In this document: piece by piece, positions 51,357-61,841 of the stretch
Layout of the letters: each line of letters begins with the position of its first letter
How positions within the stretch are numbered: the first letter of the stretch is position 1
Source of the DNA: Camellia lanceoleosa
Lineage: Eukaryota; Streptophyta; Magnoliopsida; Ericales; Theaceae
Assembly (NCBI GenBank): GCA_025200525.1
Contig: CM045761.1
Span: 78,645,551-78,709,550, forward strand
Direction: 5' to 3'
DNA length: 64,000 nt
Translations under genes and position numbers: made by a program
Notes under the pieces: model-generated
Told to the model about the DNA's origin: nothing
The model's input: only the letters and a program-made list of their open reading frames with translations
Databases searched by the model: none

Positions 51357-52015
51357 CAGGATCATGGATTTAGTCACCAACCTAATGGCCTTAAGCTCGG
51401 TTAAGTGCTTGTGATTCTCCATGTCGGAGGGCAGACACACACTCTTCGCCAGATTGAAGGCTAGCATGTGGTCTTTGTCCGCTACCACGGAGTCAGTGTC
51501 AAGAATAGCACGGTTTTGAAAAACCATTTTTGGACTCCATTTTGAGGAGCTAGCTCAGTCAGTGGGCTCCGGTTGTGGACTTGGTGGGTTGCTTGGTGGA
51601 AGTAAAGTTTCATCTTCGTTAACAAGGCGTGGCTCGGCTAGTGTAGTCCGGGCACGCTTGCTGAGGCGAGAAGAGGAGGGCTGTTGAGAAAGAAGGGCCA
51701 CGACGGTCTCTTGCGTCAGGCTTGGTAGTGGTACTTCGAGTCTGTTGGTTTCGGTCAAAAGGGCCCTGACCCTGTTTCTCTTGGCCATTTCTTGTTCAGC
51801 TGTGAGAGGGACAAGGTTAATTTGGGGCAAGGTTGGGTTCGGTTCTGGGGCGTCCTCTAGAAGAAAGTCAGTAACTCTGGCTTTTCGGCGGCCGCTGTAT
51901 CTGTATGTTGGCTCAAATTTTAACAACTTAGCCCAACTCCGTTCTGGAAACTGTAGTGTGGCACAGAGAGTGTTTAAATTAGGGTAGTTGTAAAGTGATT
52001 GAAGATGAGCTGAAT
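51357..52015 (-). pseudogene. Antisense gene of element E, middle exon
   Basis: The exon begins with the two bases completing a codon split by the preceding intron and reads HLQSLYNYPNLNTL, then LKFEPTYRYSGRRKARVTDF and a Pro/Ser-rich stretch. After a single in-frame TGA (51555-51557) it continues FQNRAILDTDSVVADKDHML, LAKSVCLPSDMENHKHLTEL and RLVTKSMIL to the donor. Homologous antisense proteins of plant gypsy elements have the AILDTD/SVCLP blocks (pattern memory). Apart from the TGA, the 219 codons from 52013 to 51357 are open, which supports a real gene recently disabled. Confidence 0.7.
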
Positions 52016-52103
52016 CTGCATAAAGAAGACAAACTGTTAGTTCGGTTCAGAAGAGAAGCCGAAATAGAAGAAAAAAATGAAAAGCAACCGAAGTAAGTTA
52101 TAC
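52016..52103 (-). other. Intron 2 of the antisense gene (88 bp)
   Basis: On minus: CCCCG|GTATAACTTAC ... TTTATGCAG|ATTCAGC. GT-AG, T-rich, phase 1; splicing joins the first coding exon to the middle exon in frame. Confidence 0.8.
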
Positions 52104-52620
52104 CGGGGATTCCTTTGTTCCAGTTTATACTTTGGCCTGGGATCTGGGCTTGGTGGTTTTCAAAATTCCCAGATACCCAGAAAAAATCGTCATCGTTTAG
52201 GTCTTTGTCTGGTATATCTTTTATTATTTTCTCTCGGCGGCGGCGTATTCTGAGATAATAGACCCAGCCGTCTTCTTTTGATCCTATGGAGTATTGGTGG
52301 AATATTTCAACTAGACCGAGGTTAAAACCGGCTTGGTGGTTTAGTTCGGTTATTCCCATTATTATACGGTAAGAATTGGTGGAAAGCTGGGTTGGGCATA
52401 ATTTGGTTTGCCTAAGGAATTCACACAGCAAGGGTTGAACGGGGAATCTTAGTCCAGTTTTTATTATTGATAGGAGGGTGAAAGGTACACAGCCTTCTCT
52501 TCCCCATGGTGTAATATCTTTCTGGGCTAGGGTAAGGTGGACATTGTCAGGGATATTGTAATCCCTTCGGAATTCGGCTAGACCGTCAGGTGTTTCTACT
52601 AAGAATCTGTACTTTCCCAT
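52104..52620 (-). CDS. Antisense gene of element E, first coding exon (Transposase_28-like)
   Basis: Opens with ATG at 52618-52620 and gives 172 codons. The block FTLLSIIKTGLRFPVQPLLC, then FLRQTKLCPTQLSTNSYRII and a Gly-Trp-Val-Tyr-Tyr-Leu-Arg-Ile-Arg end matches the pattern of the plant family 'putative gypsy type transposon' (PF04195, Transposase_28). The usual features are an LP...FLRE..R...L...QL.PN.WR core and GWYYF.PR. It is antisense to gag-pol, between integrase and 3' LTR. Its biochemical role is unknown. With the next exons it makes a protein of about 600 residues: N-terminal Transposase_28-like domain, Pro/Ser linker, C-terminal coiled coil. Confidence 0.75.
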
Positions 52621-53390
52621 TTATTTTATAAATTATGAATAAATTAGTTCGGTCGAAAAATTATGCTCAGTAGCTCGGTCGAGCGCTCAGAGGAGTGCCT
52701 GGGCAACCTAAGTCTGCAAAGTGGAAAAGAAATGTGTTAAGCACAGCTCATTAGACCATGCTACAAAGTAAAAAGCAAAATAAGAGAAGTCCTACTTCGG
52801 TTATGTGAAGTATTACAAGTCTTATCTCGGTTTCAGCAGGGTGTTTTCGTAGTTCGGTTTGAGGGATGGGTTTGTTAGCTCGGTCCTGATGAGCTGTAGG
52901 TTATCTCGGTTAAAGAGAAGGTTCTGTTAGACCGGTTGAACTGCTAGAGGCAGCTTTCTTAGTTCGGTCTGAAACTGAAAGAGCTGGTTTAGTCCCAAAG
53001 ACATAGCTCGGTCAAAATTGAGGTTTTTAGTACACTAAGTACAGTCTTAGTTCAATTTGTTATTTCGACTAAGGTAAACCAAGCCCTGGTTTGACAACCA
53101 AGCGATGGTTTGACAACATGAAGTGTTATTTCGGTTAACAGTCTACCTAGATTCGACATCAACTACGAACAACTTTCTAGTCCAGTTGCATCATAATTTT
53201 GGATAAAAAATCAGTGTTTCTCAGGATATTGTGTGTGTTCAAGTGTTCTTATCGCTAAAGTTTTTCCAGAAGTGAACAAAGCAAGAGCAAGTGGTATGAA
53301 AGTGTTTTTCAAAAAACACAGACTTGAAAGCTATGAATTAAACAAAATACGAAAAACAAGAAAAAAAGAAACAGGTTTGTGTTACTTACC
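52621..53390 (-). promoter_or_regulatory. Putative 5' untranslated region and leader intron of the antisense gene
   Basis: A perfect plant donor, CATCTG|GTAAGTAAC, lies at 53390/53389 on the minus strand, and an acceptor TTTGCAG|ACTT at 52714/52713. Splicing would remove 676 bp and leave a 93-base leader before the ATG at 52620. The intron interior is dense in ttCGGTt/c words. This is inference from splice consensus only. Confidence 0.45.
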
Positions 53391-53820
53391 AGATGAAGAG
53401 GAAGGAACTGGAGATGGGAGTAGCAGTAACAGTGAAGAACGTGAACTCAGGGAGCTTAAAAAACTGCAAAGTTGAAGAGCAATGGGGGAATCAGAGAGGA
53501 TTAGAAGGGTTGAATGTTAAAGGTAGATGATTTGAAAGAAAACAAAAGGGTCTTTTGTTTTGGTGAAAAGACCTAATGGGCGGGAATTGTTCAAAATTTG
53601 CGAAGTACGAGGGTGGCATGACAACTGCAAAGGGCCAATCAGAACCTGCCACGTGTTACTAGAATGAGAAGCGATTCAGTTTCTGTGACTGAAGGGACAT
53701 TTTGACCGGATAAGGATAGCTCGGCTGGAAAGGCTTAAGAGTTTTAACTCGGCTGGAAAGGCTAAAGGGTTTTTTAGCTCAGCTGGAAAAGTTAGAAACT
53801 TAGCCCGATTTTTAGACAGG
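52640..53820. repeat. Dispersed CGGTC/CGGTT motif field
   Basis: At least a dozen words such as agttcggtc, agctcggtc, tatctcggtt, agaccggtt and tttcggtt occur in about 1.2 kb of otherwise AT-rich DNA, continuing the series found in both LTRs of element E. The words are separated by irregular distances, so this is a dispersed motif, not a tandem repeat. Confidence 0.6.
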
Positions 53821-53848
53821 TAATTCCTATCATGCTACGCAGATGGAA

Positions 53849-53860
53849 TTAAGGGGCAAT
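53849..53860 (+). promoter_or_regulatory. Polypurine tract region of element E
   Basis: TTAAGGGGCAAT sits directly before the 3' LTR start; AAGGGG is the purine run. It is short for a polypurine tract, but correctly placed. Confidence 0.5.
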
Positions 53861-54678
53861 TGAGAGGGTAATTTATGTACAAATTAGGCCGAGCTGGGCC
53901 GTTATGGGCCTCAATGTGAAGGGCTGAGTAAAAAGGCCATGAGTTACTCCAGTCTTGAAGAGGTTTGAAGTTAGTCCGGTCTTGAGCCCAAAGATTAGTC
54001 CGGTCCGAGGGAGGCTTGGAAGTTAGTCCGGTTCCAGAAGGCATTAGTTCTGGCCCGGTTCAGAAGAGTACAAACAGACAGTTCGGTCGCCGCATTTAGT
54101 TCGGTCATGGAGTATGGAACCAAGGTATACTGAGTCCTCTTCAGGACTTGGTGTTGGGTTAGCTCGGCTTAGACTCTTCTATAGATAGCTCGGTCTTGGC
54201 ATAAGAAGTTGAGGTAGGAGAAAAGCAAGGGAGTGCCGAACTAACGGTTAGATCGGTCACTTTAGTTAGCCTAGCATGGCAATGTTATTTCGGTTATATG
54301 ATAGTCCGGCCATAGTAAAACCATCTCACTTGGTTTAAGTAGTGAGGGGGGTGTTGAAGGATAAGCATTATCTCACAGGAGTATGAATCCTAGGAGGACT
54401 CTGCATGAAGGAGTAAAAGTCCTACTAGGATTGTACCATGCGAAACCTATAAAAGCTCACAAACATCACCTATGAAGAGGTAACACAACTTTGTTTTCTA
54501 AATATACAGAGCTTTGTCTACTTGTCAAGCTTACTGACTTAGGCATCGGAGAGATTTTCGGCACACACCCGCCGACTAGCTCACGTTTGTGTGTTTCAGG
54601 TGATAAAGCGACGACGTACAAAGGAGCGCAGACTTGATCAACAGGATTATACGAGAAGGTTTATTTATTTCCCGTACA
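53861..54678 (+). repeat. Element E 3' LTR
   Basis: 818 bp, TGAGAGGGTAATTTATGTAC to CCCGTACA. By hand count about 37 substitutions and two 1-bp indels separate it from the 5' LTR, most of them transitions. TATA box at 54447-54455. Confidence 0.92.
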
Positions 54679-54683
54679 GGGAT
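54679..54683. repeat. Target site duplication GGGAT (right) of element E
   Basis: Exact copy of 39400-39404. Confidence 0.95.
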
Positions 54684-55034
54684 AATTTGCCAAATTTTAA
54701 GATCCCAAGACTTGAACTTGAATTTACCAGCAGACCACCAATGTAGCAGCCCTGCTACTGAACTTGGAATAGCCTAGACCAGATCCCACCAGTCTACCAG
54801 ATGAGACCAACACTTCCACACCAGAGGGCAGAACTGGAACACATGACTGACAGTTTCCATCTCAGCTTGGCAAAAAGTACACAGATTGTTAGCACTTTTA
54901 GCAATAGCTCCTATTCTTTGGAGGAAGGAAGCTGTTTTAACCCTGCCACGCCAAGCCAACCAACATAGAAATTGCATTTTTTGAGGGGCAAAACTTACCC
55001 ACACCCCTTGCTGGGAGTGAATTTCCATATGCAC
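54684..55034 (-). pseudogene. LINE-type zf-RVT domain fragment
   Basis: On minus: VSFAPQKMQFLCWLAWRGRV, then RIGAIAKSANNLCTFCQAE and ETVSHVFQFCPLVWKCWSHL. The (A/P)P.K..F.WLA..GR..T...L.rR, C..C...E...H.F..C motif is the zf-RVT domain near the C-terminus of plant LINE ORF2. The open frame reaches ~55065 upstream, where a stop occurs, so the fragment is 5'-truncated, as LINE copies usually are. It continues at 39404-39207 after element E. Confidence 0.75.
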
Positions 55035-55074
55035 AAGCCCATTTCGTCTTGTGATTCTTTCATTGTAAAGAAAT

Positions 55075-57316
55075 ACAATATTTTATATTTACAATTTGTC
55101 TCGAACATCACATCAAACAAGAGAAAGAAACAAACAGAAAATTATTTATAGATATTTACCATATGTTCCTTATGATAACTGGGTTCATGAATTACAGTCA
55201 ACAAAGAGTACAACAAACAGTACGACAAAGTTTCATTATTACCTTATTCCACGCGAATCATGTACTAGTAACTATTCAATATACTTACAAAAAATGGATC
55301 ACATCGGAGTGATTTCATAGCTAAATCCACTTTGAATTTGTTAAATGCATTGCTTGTGAAGTGTGTATTCGCGTATGTCCTATAGATCTACCTGTTGTTG
55401 ATTGGAAATTGGGAAACAAATATTTGAAAGAAACGGTTGCTTAATTACAATATTGATTTTGAAATTTGTCTATTTTGTGGCAATTGCAGAACATTTAAAT
55501 AAATTTGATTCTTTATTGGAAATATGTGTCTAAATTTTCTGTGTTTAAGGCAGTTCTAGAACAATCTAAAAATTAAAAAAGTCCAACAAAAAGTTCATGA
55601 AAGACGAAAACAACATTAAATATCATGTTAAAAAAAAAAAATTAGTGTACTTTTTTCAACAAAAAAAATTTTTTTTTTTTTTTGGATTAACTTTTTTGAT
55701 CTGTTTAATCTAGTAGGACCTAAAAGTAAATCTAAAAAAAAAAAAAATCACTAAATAAAAAAACTGCTGAAAAGCAATAACCAAAACAAGGGTTGCACTT
55801 ACAGTTCAAAAAAATAAAAAAATAAAAAAATAAATAAGGGTTGCACTTTTCACGTCTGTCTAATAATCTATGTGATATGTATGTTTGAACTTTGAAATCA
55901 TAAAGTTAAGTTTGGTCAGAAAGAAAGTGGTAGAAATAAAAAAAAACTTAAATATATATATATATATATATGTTTATCTTTTGGTACAATTCATGATATC
56001 ATGATAAATGATTATGTTTGTAGTTTCTTGCAAATAAATACAAGAAAAAATAAATTTATTATAAAAATAGTTACTTATAATTAAAAATCCTATTTTTCCT
56101 TTTCTTGCAAAAATTGTATCCAAATCAAATTCGTACAATATAGGGAAAATAAGCAGAACCAGAGAAGGTTGCAATTTGCTGAGCTGGTGAACCTCTGAAT
56201 GCTTGATTTATGTGTTTTAGGCCGTTAAGATACAGAAACAAGCACTTGTCAACCTTGGATCTGAATCAAGTAGTAGCTTCTTCAAGGACATCCACATCTA
56301 CTTTTGTTTGTTAATGCATTTAATCAACTATCTCTTTATTGATAATACTTGTTCGGTTGGATCTCGTTTGAAAACAAGTTATTTTAATAATTTTTTAACT
56401 TTTTATAAAAAGATATGCCGAAAAGTAAAAAGAATGATATGATAACTTATAGTGACTTTTTGACTCTTTAACTAAAATATGTAGTCGCCCAACAAGGCCT
56501 TAATACCCTTTTAATCCATATATAATAATCTATTAGGTAATGCTCCGATACATCCCTTATAAAATGGTGTACATATGCAAGTTATGATATATTACAAAGT
56601 ATCATAACTATATCACTTTATGTCATAATTGAATGAATCATAACTGACCACTTTTGAAGTATAGCCAAACATCTTTTCTGTCATAATCAAAATTACAATC
56701 ACAATATATCATAACTGAATCATAATTAATACCACAATGTATCATAATCAAATATCACAATAAATCATAATCTAATACCATAAAGATCATAATTAAAACA
56801 TATGATACATACGTTTTAATGTGTGTATTATAGAATTTCTTCTAATCGATATTATAAGAATGGGAAAAAAAGAAGGATGGCATTTCCAGGAAGTTACACC
56901 GGGGATAGAATAGAACTGGACGTGGGAGAAAAATTCTAAGTCGACGTTTGATGTTAATCATGCAACTTGTAAGGTCATTGTGTGGATGGTGATATAAGAC
57001 TGCTAGTTTTGTATTTTTAAGGAAGTAAGCGGCCAGTTTCATATTTAAGTGTTTTGTTTTTTTTGAAAGGGGGGTTCTCAATAGGAGATAAATTACAAAT
57101 ATACTGAGAATTACATCTAACGGCAAATTTAACTTCCAAAGAATTTTCAAAGTCCAACATACAATCACAAACATATAACAAATCTAATAAACACAATTCA
57201 AAGGCGGTCAACAAATATAAAAGGGGAAAGACCTGCAAATAAGTGCGAAGATTCACGGGGCACAAACGACACACATGAATGATCTAAAGGCAGCCACAAA
57301 CAATTACTAAGCAACA
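55075..57316. other. AT-rich DNA downstream of the host gene, no gene seen
   Basis: Contains A/T runs (55630-55690, 55740), an (AT)n at 55951-55972 and, at 56520-56850, many tatcataa/aatcataat words forming a degenerate repeat. A small exon-like piece at 56222-56290 after a ttttag acceptor could not be tied to anything. No supported gene. Confidence 0.4.
55951..55972. repeat. (AT)n microsatellite
   Basis: Ten to eleven AT units. Confidence 0.9.
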
Positions 57317-57400
57317 TCAAAATCTAGTCCTTTTGCTAATGATTCCAGCTATGATTTGTCCGAGCTCTTCACCACAATCCTCCTGTACATGATGCCCTGC
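57317..57400 (-). CDS. Alpha/beta-hydrolase gene, last exon
   Basis: After acceptor CCTTTTCAG|GCA on the minus strand the exon encodes AGHHVQEDCGEELGQIIAGI followed by ISKRTRF and TGA (57317-57319). GHHVQED is the catalytic histidine block (GH-x3-E/D) of alpha/beta-hydrolases of the haloalkane-dehalogenase-like group, found in plants as plastid-targeted proteins. It follows in phase 0 from the exon at 61842-61994 (ending VELPM), giving ELPM-AGHHVQED, the expected junction. The substrate of these plant enzymes is not something I can state. Confidence 0.85.
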   Translation of the reverse strand, partial: AGHHVQEDCGEELGQIIAGIISKRTRF

Positions 57401-58483
57401 CTGAAAAGGCAACAAATCGTATATATTTATCTCCAAACAAAACTTCTCTTTAAGGACAATGGCACTCAAAAGAGAAAAAGAGTGTGTGACAGCCCAAAGA
57501 ACATCAAGTGCCATAATCATATTATTAACCAACCTTGAATACCTTACGTTAAATTCACTATCTTATTATATAAAGTACACAAGGTAAAGTAGAAATTGGT
57601 GATTAAGAAGCTTGAAACATAAACATGTGAATTATACTATCAACCATTAAGACTTAAGAACTAGTCACCTCTTGAATATAGCAAGCAAACAAATATTACA
57701 TCAAAGTATGCTTACATAATATGACTGAAACTTATCTTGATTTAATTACCTCGCAATATCCTAAAGATAGAGATATGAAAATGTTCGTTATGAGAAAATG
57801 CAGAAGGTGTTAAATATGAATAGGGAACCTAGCTAGCTTTGATGGACCAGAATGTGAAAATTTAAGAATGAAAACTTAATATGTATTGAAGAGTTAGGAA
57901 ACTATTTGAAATGGAAAGTTGAATGTTTAGACGATTTAGAAAACCTTAAGTGAGGAGCTTAATCATTTTAGTTTAATGAGTAGAGTTTAATGGATACATA
58001 ATTAAAAATTAAGCAGGATTAGTAAAAGTTAAGAGAGATTAACTAAGCCTAAGCAAGATTAATGAAGCTAATGAAGATTAAGAACTAAACACGATTAATT
58101 AGAACTAAACATGGTTAATTAGACTAATGGAACAATTAGTGATTACGCTAATCAAATCATAAGAAATAAAAGAGAAGAATTTAGAGAGATGGAGAAGAGT
58201 CGAGAAGTTGGATGTTTTTGAGCTCAAGAAGAAGAAAGCAAGAAGAAAAAGAAGAGAAAAATGAAGAAAAATCAAAGGTAGAATTCAAGCCTAGAAATCA
58301 AAGAAAAATCATCCATAGGTAAGAAACTCAAACCTCTTTCATATTTTAATACCATAATCTAGCTAGAAATTCATTTGAACTAAGTTCTAGGAAGATTAAT
58401 GTGAAAGAAAATAGAAAAGTTAGAAGTTAGAAAAGGGTTTGATGATTTGCTTGAAAAACTAAGTTTTGAATGGTTCTTACCTT

Positions 58484-59262
58484 CTATGTTACACGAACTC
58501 GGATACAGGTATGGGTATCGGGTGCGGGTGCGTATCTAGGGGTCAAACACTTCAAAATTAAAAATTGAGGATATTTGGATATGGATCCACATTTGAATAC
58601 GAGTACGGAAATAAGTTAAACAGTTATTTTTTAAATATATTTATTATATGAAGATGAGTTAAAAAAAACTAAGGAAAAACAAATTTTGTTTAAAAAAAAT
58701 AACGAATAAAATTATAAAAATTATTTTAGATATAAAATAAATTATATTATATATGATAAAAAAAAATTATTTTTATTTTAGACATAAAAATTATATTATT
58801 TGTGATATATTATATTATACAATATTTTTTTGGATAAATAATATAATATAATATGAATAATATATGGCAACTTCTTGGAGGATATAGCATCAGAAAGAAA
58901 AAATATTATATTATATAATAATAATATAAATCTAATAAAAAAAAGAGAAAGAGAACAGAGAGAAGTCAACAGAAGAAGAGAGAGAGAGAGAGAGTAGAAG
59001 AACAGGGAGATCGAGAGATGAAAGAGAAGATAGAGAAGGAGATCGAGCATTGAGCAAAAATCGAAGCCCGCGACCAAGTCAACAATTAGATCGATGTCTT
59101 CACCCTTTCGAACGGCGACCAGGTTCTCTCTTGTTATCTCCTCTTTGATTTCTTCTGCTGTATCCGTTTGTAAAGAGCTATATCCCGGCCGTATCCCACA
59201 CCCGTACGCATGTTGTGTCAACGCGGGTACCTCCGAAAATCTAAAAAGTTTGTGTAACGTAG
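58484..59262. mobile_element. hAT-like MITE (779 bp)
   Basis: Left terminus CTATGTTACACGAACT and the reverse complement of the right terminus CTACGTTACACAAACT are 16-bp inverted repeats with two mismatches. Flanks are cttacctt (58476-58483) and cttaccct (59263-59270), an 8-bp duplication with one mismatch, as for hAT elements. Subterminal parts are rich in gggtatcgggtgcggg-type words, the centre is AT-rich and then GA-rich (58945-59000). No transposase frame. Confidence 0.65.
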
Positions 59263-61433
59263 CTTACCCTAGATTTGAGTTATATAAATGCTATACTATG
59301 AATCTATATCATTTCTTCATACCTAGGAGCCTTAAAATCATGTATTTGAGGATTGGAAGTGGTGAAATAAAAAGAAGTTTGGAAAAGATATGAAACATGA
59401 ATCAAATCACATCTTTTAGTTGTTTGATCTCAAAAACAACACATAAAAATGAGTTTCTATTGATTTTCCATCATATTTCTATGCATGAGGGAGTTATATA
59501 ACATGTTTTAGGTTTTGGAAGCTTGAAAAATGGATTTTGAACCTCAAGAATAGCCAAGAACAGCAAGAATCCGAAGCTGCCCAAATCTATCGCACGTGTG
59601 GCAGCAAAAACCGCGTGTAGCGTGCCTCCCTCCGTCGCGGCAACCCAACCCTGAACCAAATTGGAGGCCTGAAATAATTGTGCGTGCATCCCACACATGC
59701 AGCCCTGGATCCCACACGTGCGGAAATCAGGGTAGTTGCCTGTTTTCTTTTCTTTTCGATCCTTTCGACCCTCAAATACCCTTACGCACGTTTTGAACCT
59801 AAATGAAAGATGAACACGATTCAAAATCAATCTAAAACATATTTAATTAGAAAAGAAAAAGCTAGGTTAAGATAATTTAACTATTAAATCTTTGCTTTAT
59901 CAATATTTGTATTCTTATGTTTAAACCGAGACCATTAAGGAGTAAAGCCGAGCAAGAGCCATCTGTGAGTAATATTTTTGTTAAGTTACGATTGAAAAAG
60001 TGTTTTATAAAATGAAAAGTGTTTTGTTTATGAAATGTTTATTTTATTCAGAATAAATGAATATTCTATATTTCTGTGAATCTAGTAGTGACATCCTTTA
60101 GTGAGGCTCAGTGAGGCTCTTGCCATGGGGGGGTATAATAACATGGCCCTTCGATTATTGATTTGCAGAGATCTCCATTTGACAACCATGTATGGTTGGA
60201 TAGTTTACTCTATTGGATGTACCATGTTATGATGCTTTTGATTATAAGCTATTCATATGAATTATTGGAATGCTTTTGAAATCATGAACTGGAATGGATC
60301 TTTTGTAAATGCTTGGAATTCATTTATTTACCACTTTACTTTAAATATTATTCACTAGGCAATGGCTCACCCCTCACCTTATATGTATGTAGGTGCAAGA
60401 GAAGCATTATGAAGAGGATAGCTCCGAGGAGTTTTTGTATATATGCTAGAGTCAAGGACGTTGTAATATGTCATGTATATATTGCATTTTTCTTTAAAAG
60501 AATATGTAAATAAGAATGATATATGTTTCATTTCATATAGCAAAGCACTGCTTTGAATCGATGTTTTAATTGGACTCAATATAAGTAATTAATGACTCCT
60601 ACACTCTTTTGTAAAGAAACTTTTTGCCCCAACTATCATAAGAGTCCAGTTTGATTTGATTTTTGTTCAGCCAGGCCTTCGGTAGTCAAGGACAAGCATG
60701 AGAAATTATGAATACTGATTAGTGGAAACAACTTAGAATACTGAAGAACCTGATGAGAACCTCCATGACGAACTATTTCAAATGCAACATAAGCATTGAC
60801 ATAACATGAGATAGCATACAGAGAACCAGTTTAAAAGGCAATTTATCAAAAAATTGTGTTAATGTTTCCAATTCGAATTCTTAAACGTCTCAAAATAAGT
60901 TCCTACACGAAAGATGTCATTTATGGGTGTCTTTTTGACAATGGAAAATACCACTTGAAAAAACTATTACCTCATGTTCTTCAAGCATTCCGCTTCATTT
61001 TCAAATTTGATTTTTAAAAATAAAGTTCTCCCTCATACCATATGGACACAGGAGGAAAACTGAAACATTTTAAATCTAAATGCATACATAAGCTCAGTTC
61101 CCAAAATAAAAATACCCACATATGTGGAGGATCCAAAGATTGAAAGGAAAAGGTTTCATTTTCTAGAATGCCATAAAATGAAATGAACTGTTAAACCTTT
61201 ACATATAAAAAATTATCAGGTTAGTCAGGAACACCAGTGTGGCAGTATGCTCGTCCAATTACACACATTCAAGTGTTCACTTTGTTCCTATTTTTTTTCT
61301 GAAAAATGGTGACATGCCACCTATTGTTGGTGGGCACATGACCTCATGGCGTTCCGGGAACACCAAATAACTTCTTGCTATATAATGTGTGTTCTCTATG
61401 TTCCACTTCTGAAGAAAACACCTAAGGATTTTC

Positions 61434-61759
61434 TGATGCGGAATGTGTGTCCACCATGGATATTTTATAATTTTTCTTTATTTAATCTGTTTTAATATTT
61501 TGTTTTAATTATAGTTTAATTTAGAGATTTAGTTTGGTTAAGATTTTATTATTATTTGTTTCCATATTCTAATAGGATCTGGTTTCCTTTTCTATTAGGG
61601 TTTTTAGCCTATATAAGTATTAGGTTTGCATTGTATTCTTCAGCTTTGATTAATGAGAGTTGAAGTATTAAGGCTGTGGCCGTTGTGTTAGGACTGTGGT
61701 CCTCTTCTTCCTGCCCTCTCTTTCTTCTCTCTTATCTTTATCTAAAGCATTCTACATCA
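61434..61759 (+). mobile_element. Small solo LTR (326 bp) in the host intron
   Basis: Starts TGATGCGGAATGTG, ends TTCTACATCA, with TTTTC on both sides (61429-61433 and 61760-61764). The ends TGATG/CATCA are inverted, and an LTR-type promoter word CCTATATAAGTATT lies at about 61609-61622. The size and layout suit a Copia-type or TRIM LTR; no internal sequence is attached. Confidence 0.75.
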
Positions 61760-61841
61760 TTTTCCTTTTTCAAGGTAAATGGAAGGTAAAACATGTTTCC
61801 CCAAACAATTCACATTAGTTAGTAAAAAGAACTGTTAATAC

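Larger units (their letters stand above)
39405..54678 (+). mobile_element. Element E: Ty3/gypsy Tat-lineage retrotransposon, structurally complete
   Basis: Two 818-bp LTRs, matching 5-bp TSDs (GGGAT), an Asp-tRNA-type primer site, gag, protease, RT, RNase H, aRNH and integrase in order, then a minisatellite, an antisense gene and a polypurine tract. Total 15274 bp, about 12.2 kb without solo LTR G and its extra TSD copy. The LTRs differ by about 37 substitutions by my hand count (~4.5%). Many in-frame stops and a frameshift mean it is no longer autonomous. Confidence 0.92.
57401..61841 (-). other. Last intron of the alpha/beta-hydrolase gene (4441 bp)
   Basis: Donor CTATG|GTATTAAC at 61841-61840 and acceptor TTTTCAG at 57402-57401 bound an intron holding an hAT-like MITE (58484-59262) and a 326-bp solo LTR (61434-61759). 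57401-58475 and 59263-61433 are AT-rich; 59590-59760 has a patch with CCCACA(C)(A/G)TG words and 60110-60480 a GC-richer patch that may be an old LTR. No other gene seen. Confidence 0.75.

Noticed and set aside
53233..53475. Plus-strand frame of 80 codons with an acidic C-terminus
   Set aside because: It lies over the probable leader exon/intron of the antisense gene, and its composition is that of A/G-rich DNA. No family recognised.
56222..56300. Exon-like piece after a ttttag acceptor on plus
   Set aside because: Short, no donor or neighbouring exon, no family recognised.
56520..56850. Possible MITE built of tatcataa words
   Set aside because: No convincing terminal inverted repeats or TSD; treated as a degenerate short repeat.
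57487..60600. Possible long LTR starting TGTGACAGCCC
   Set aside because: A start-like word exists, but no matching CA end with a TSD could be located.
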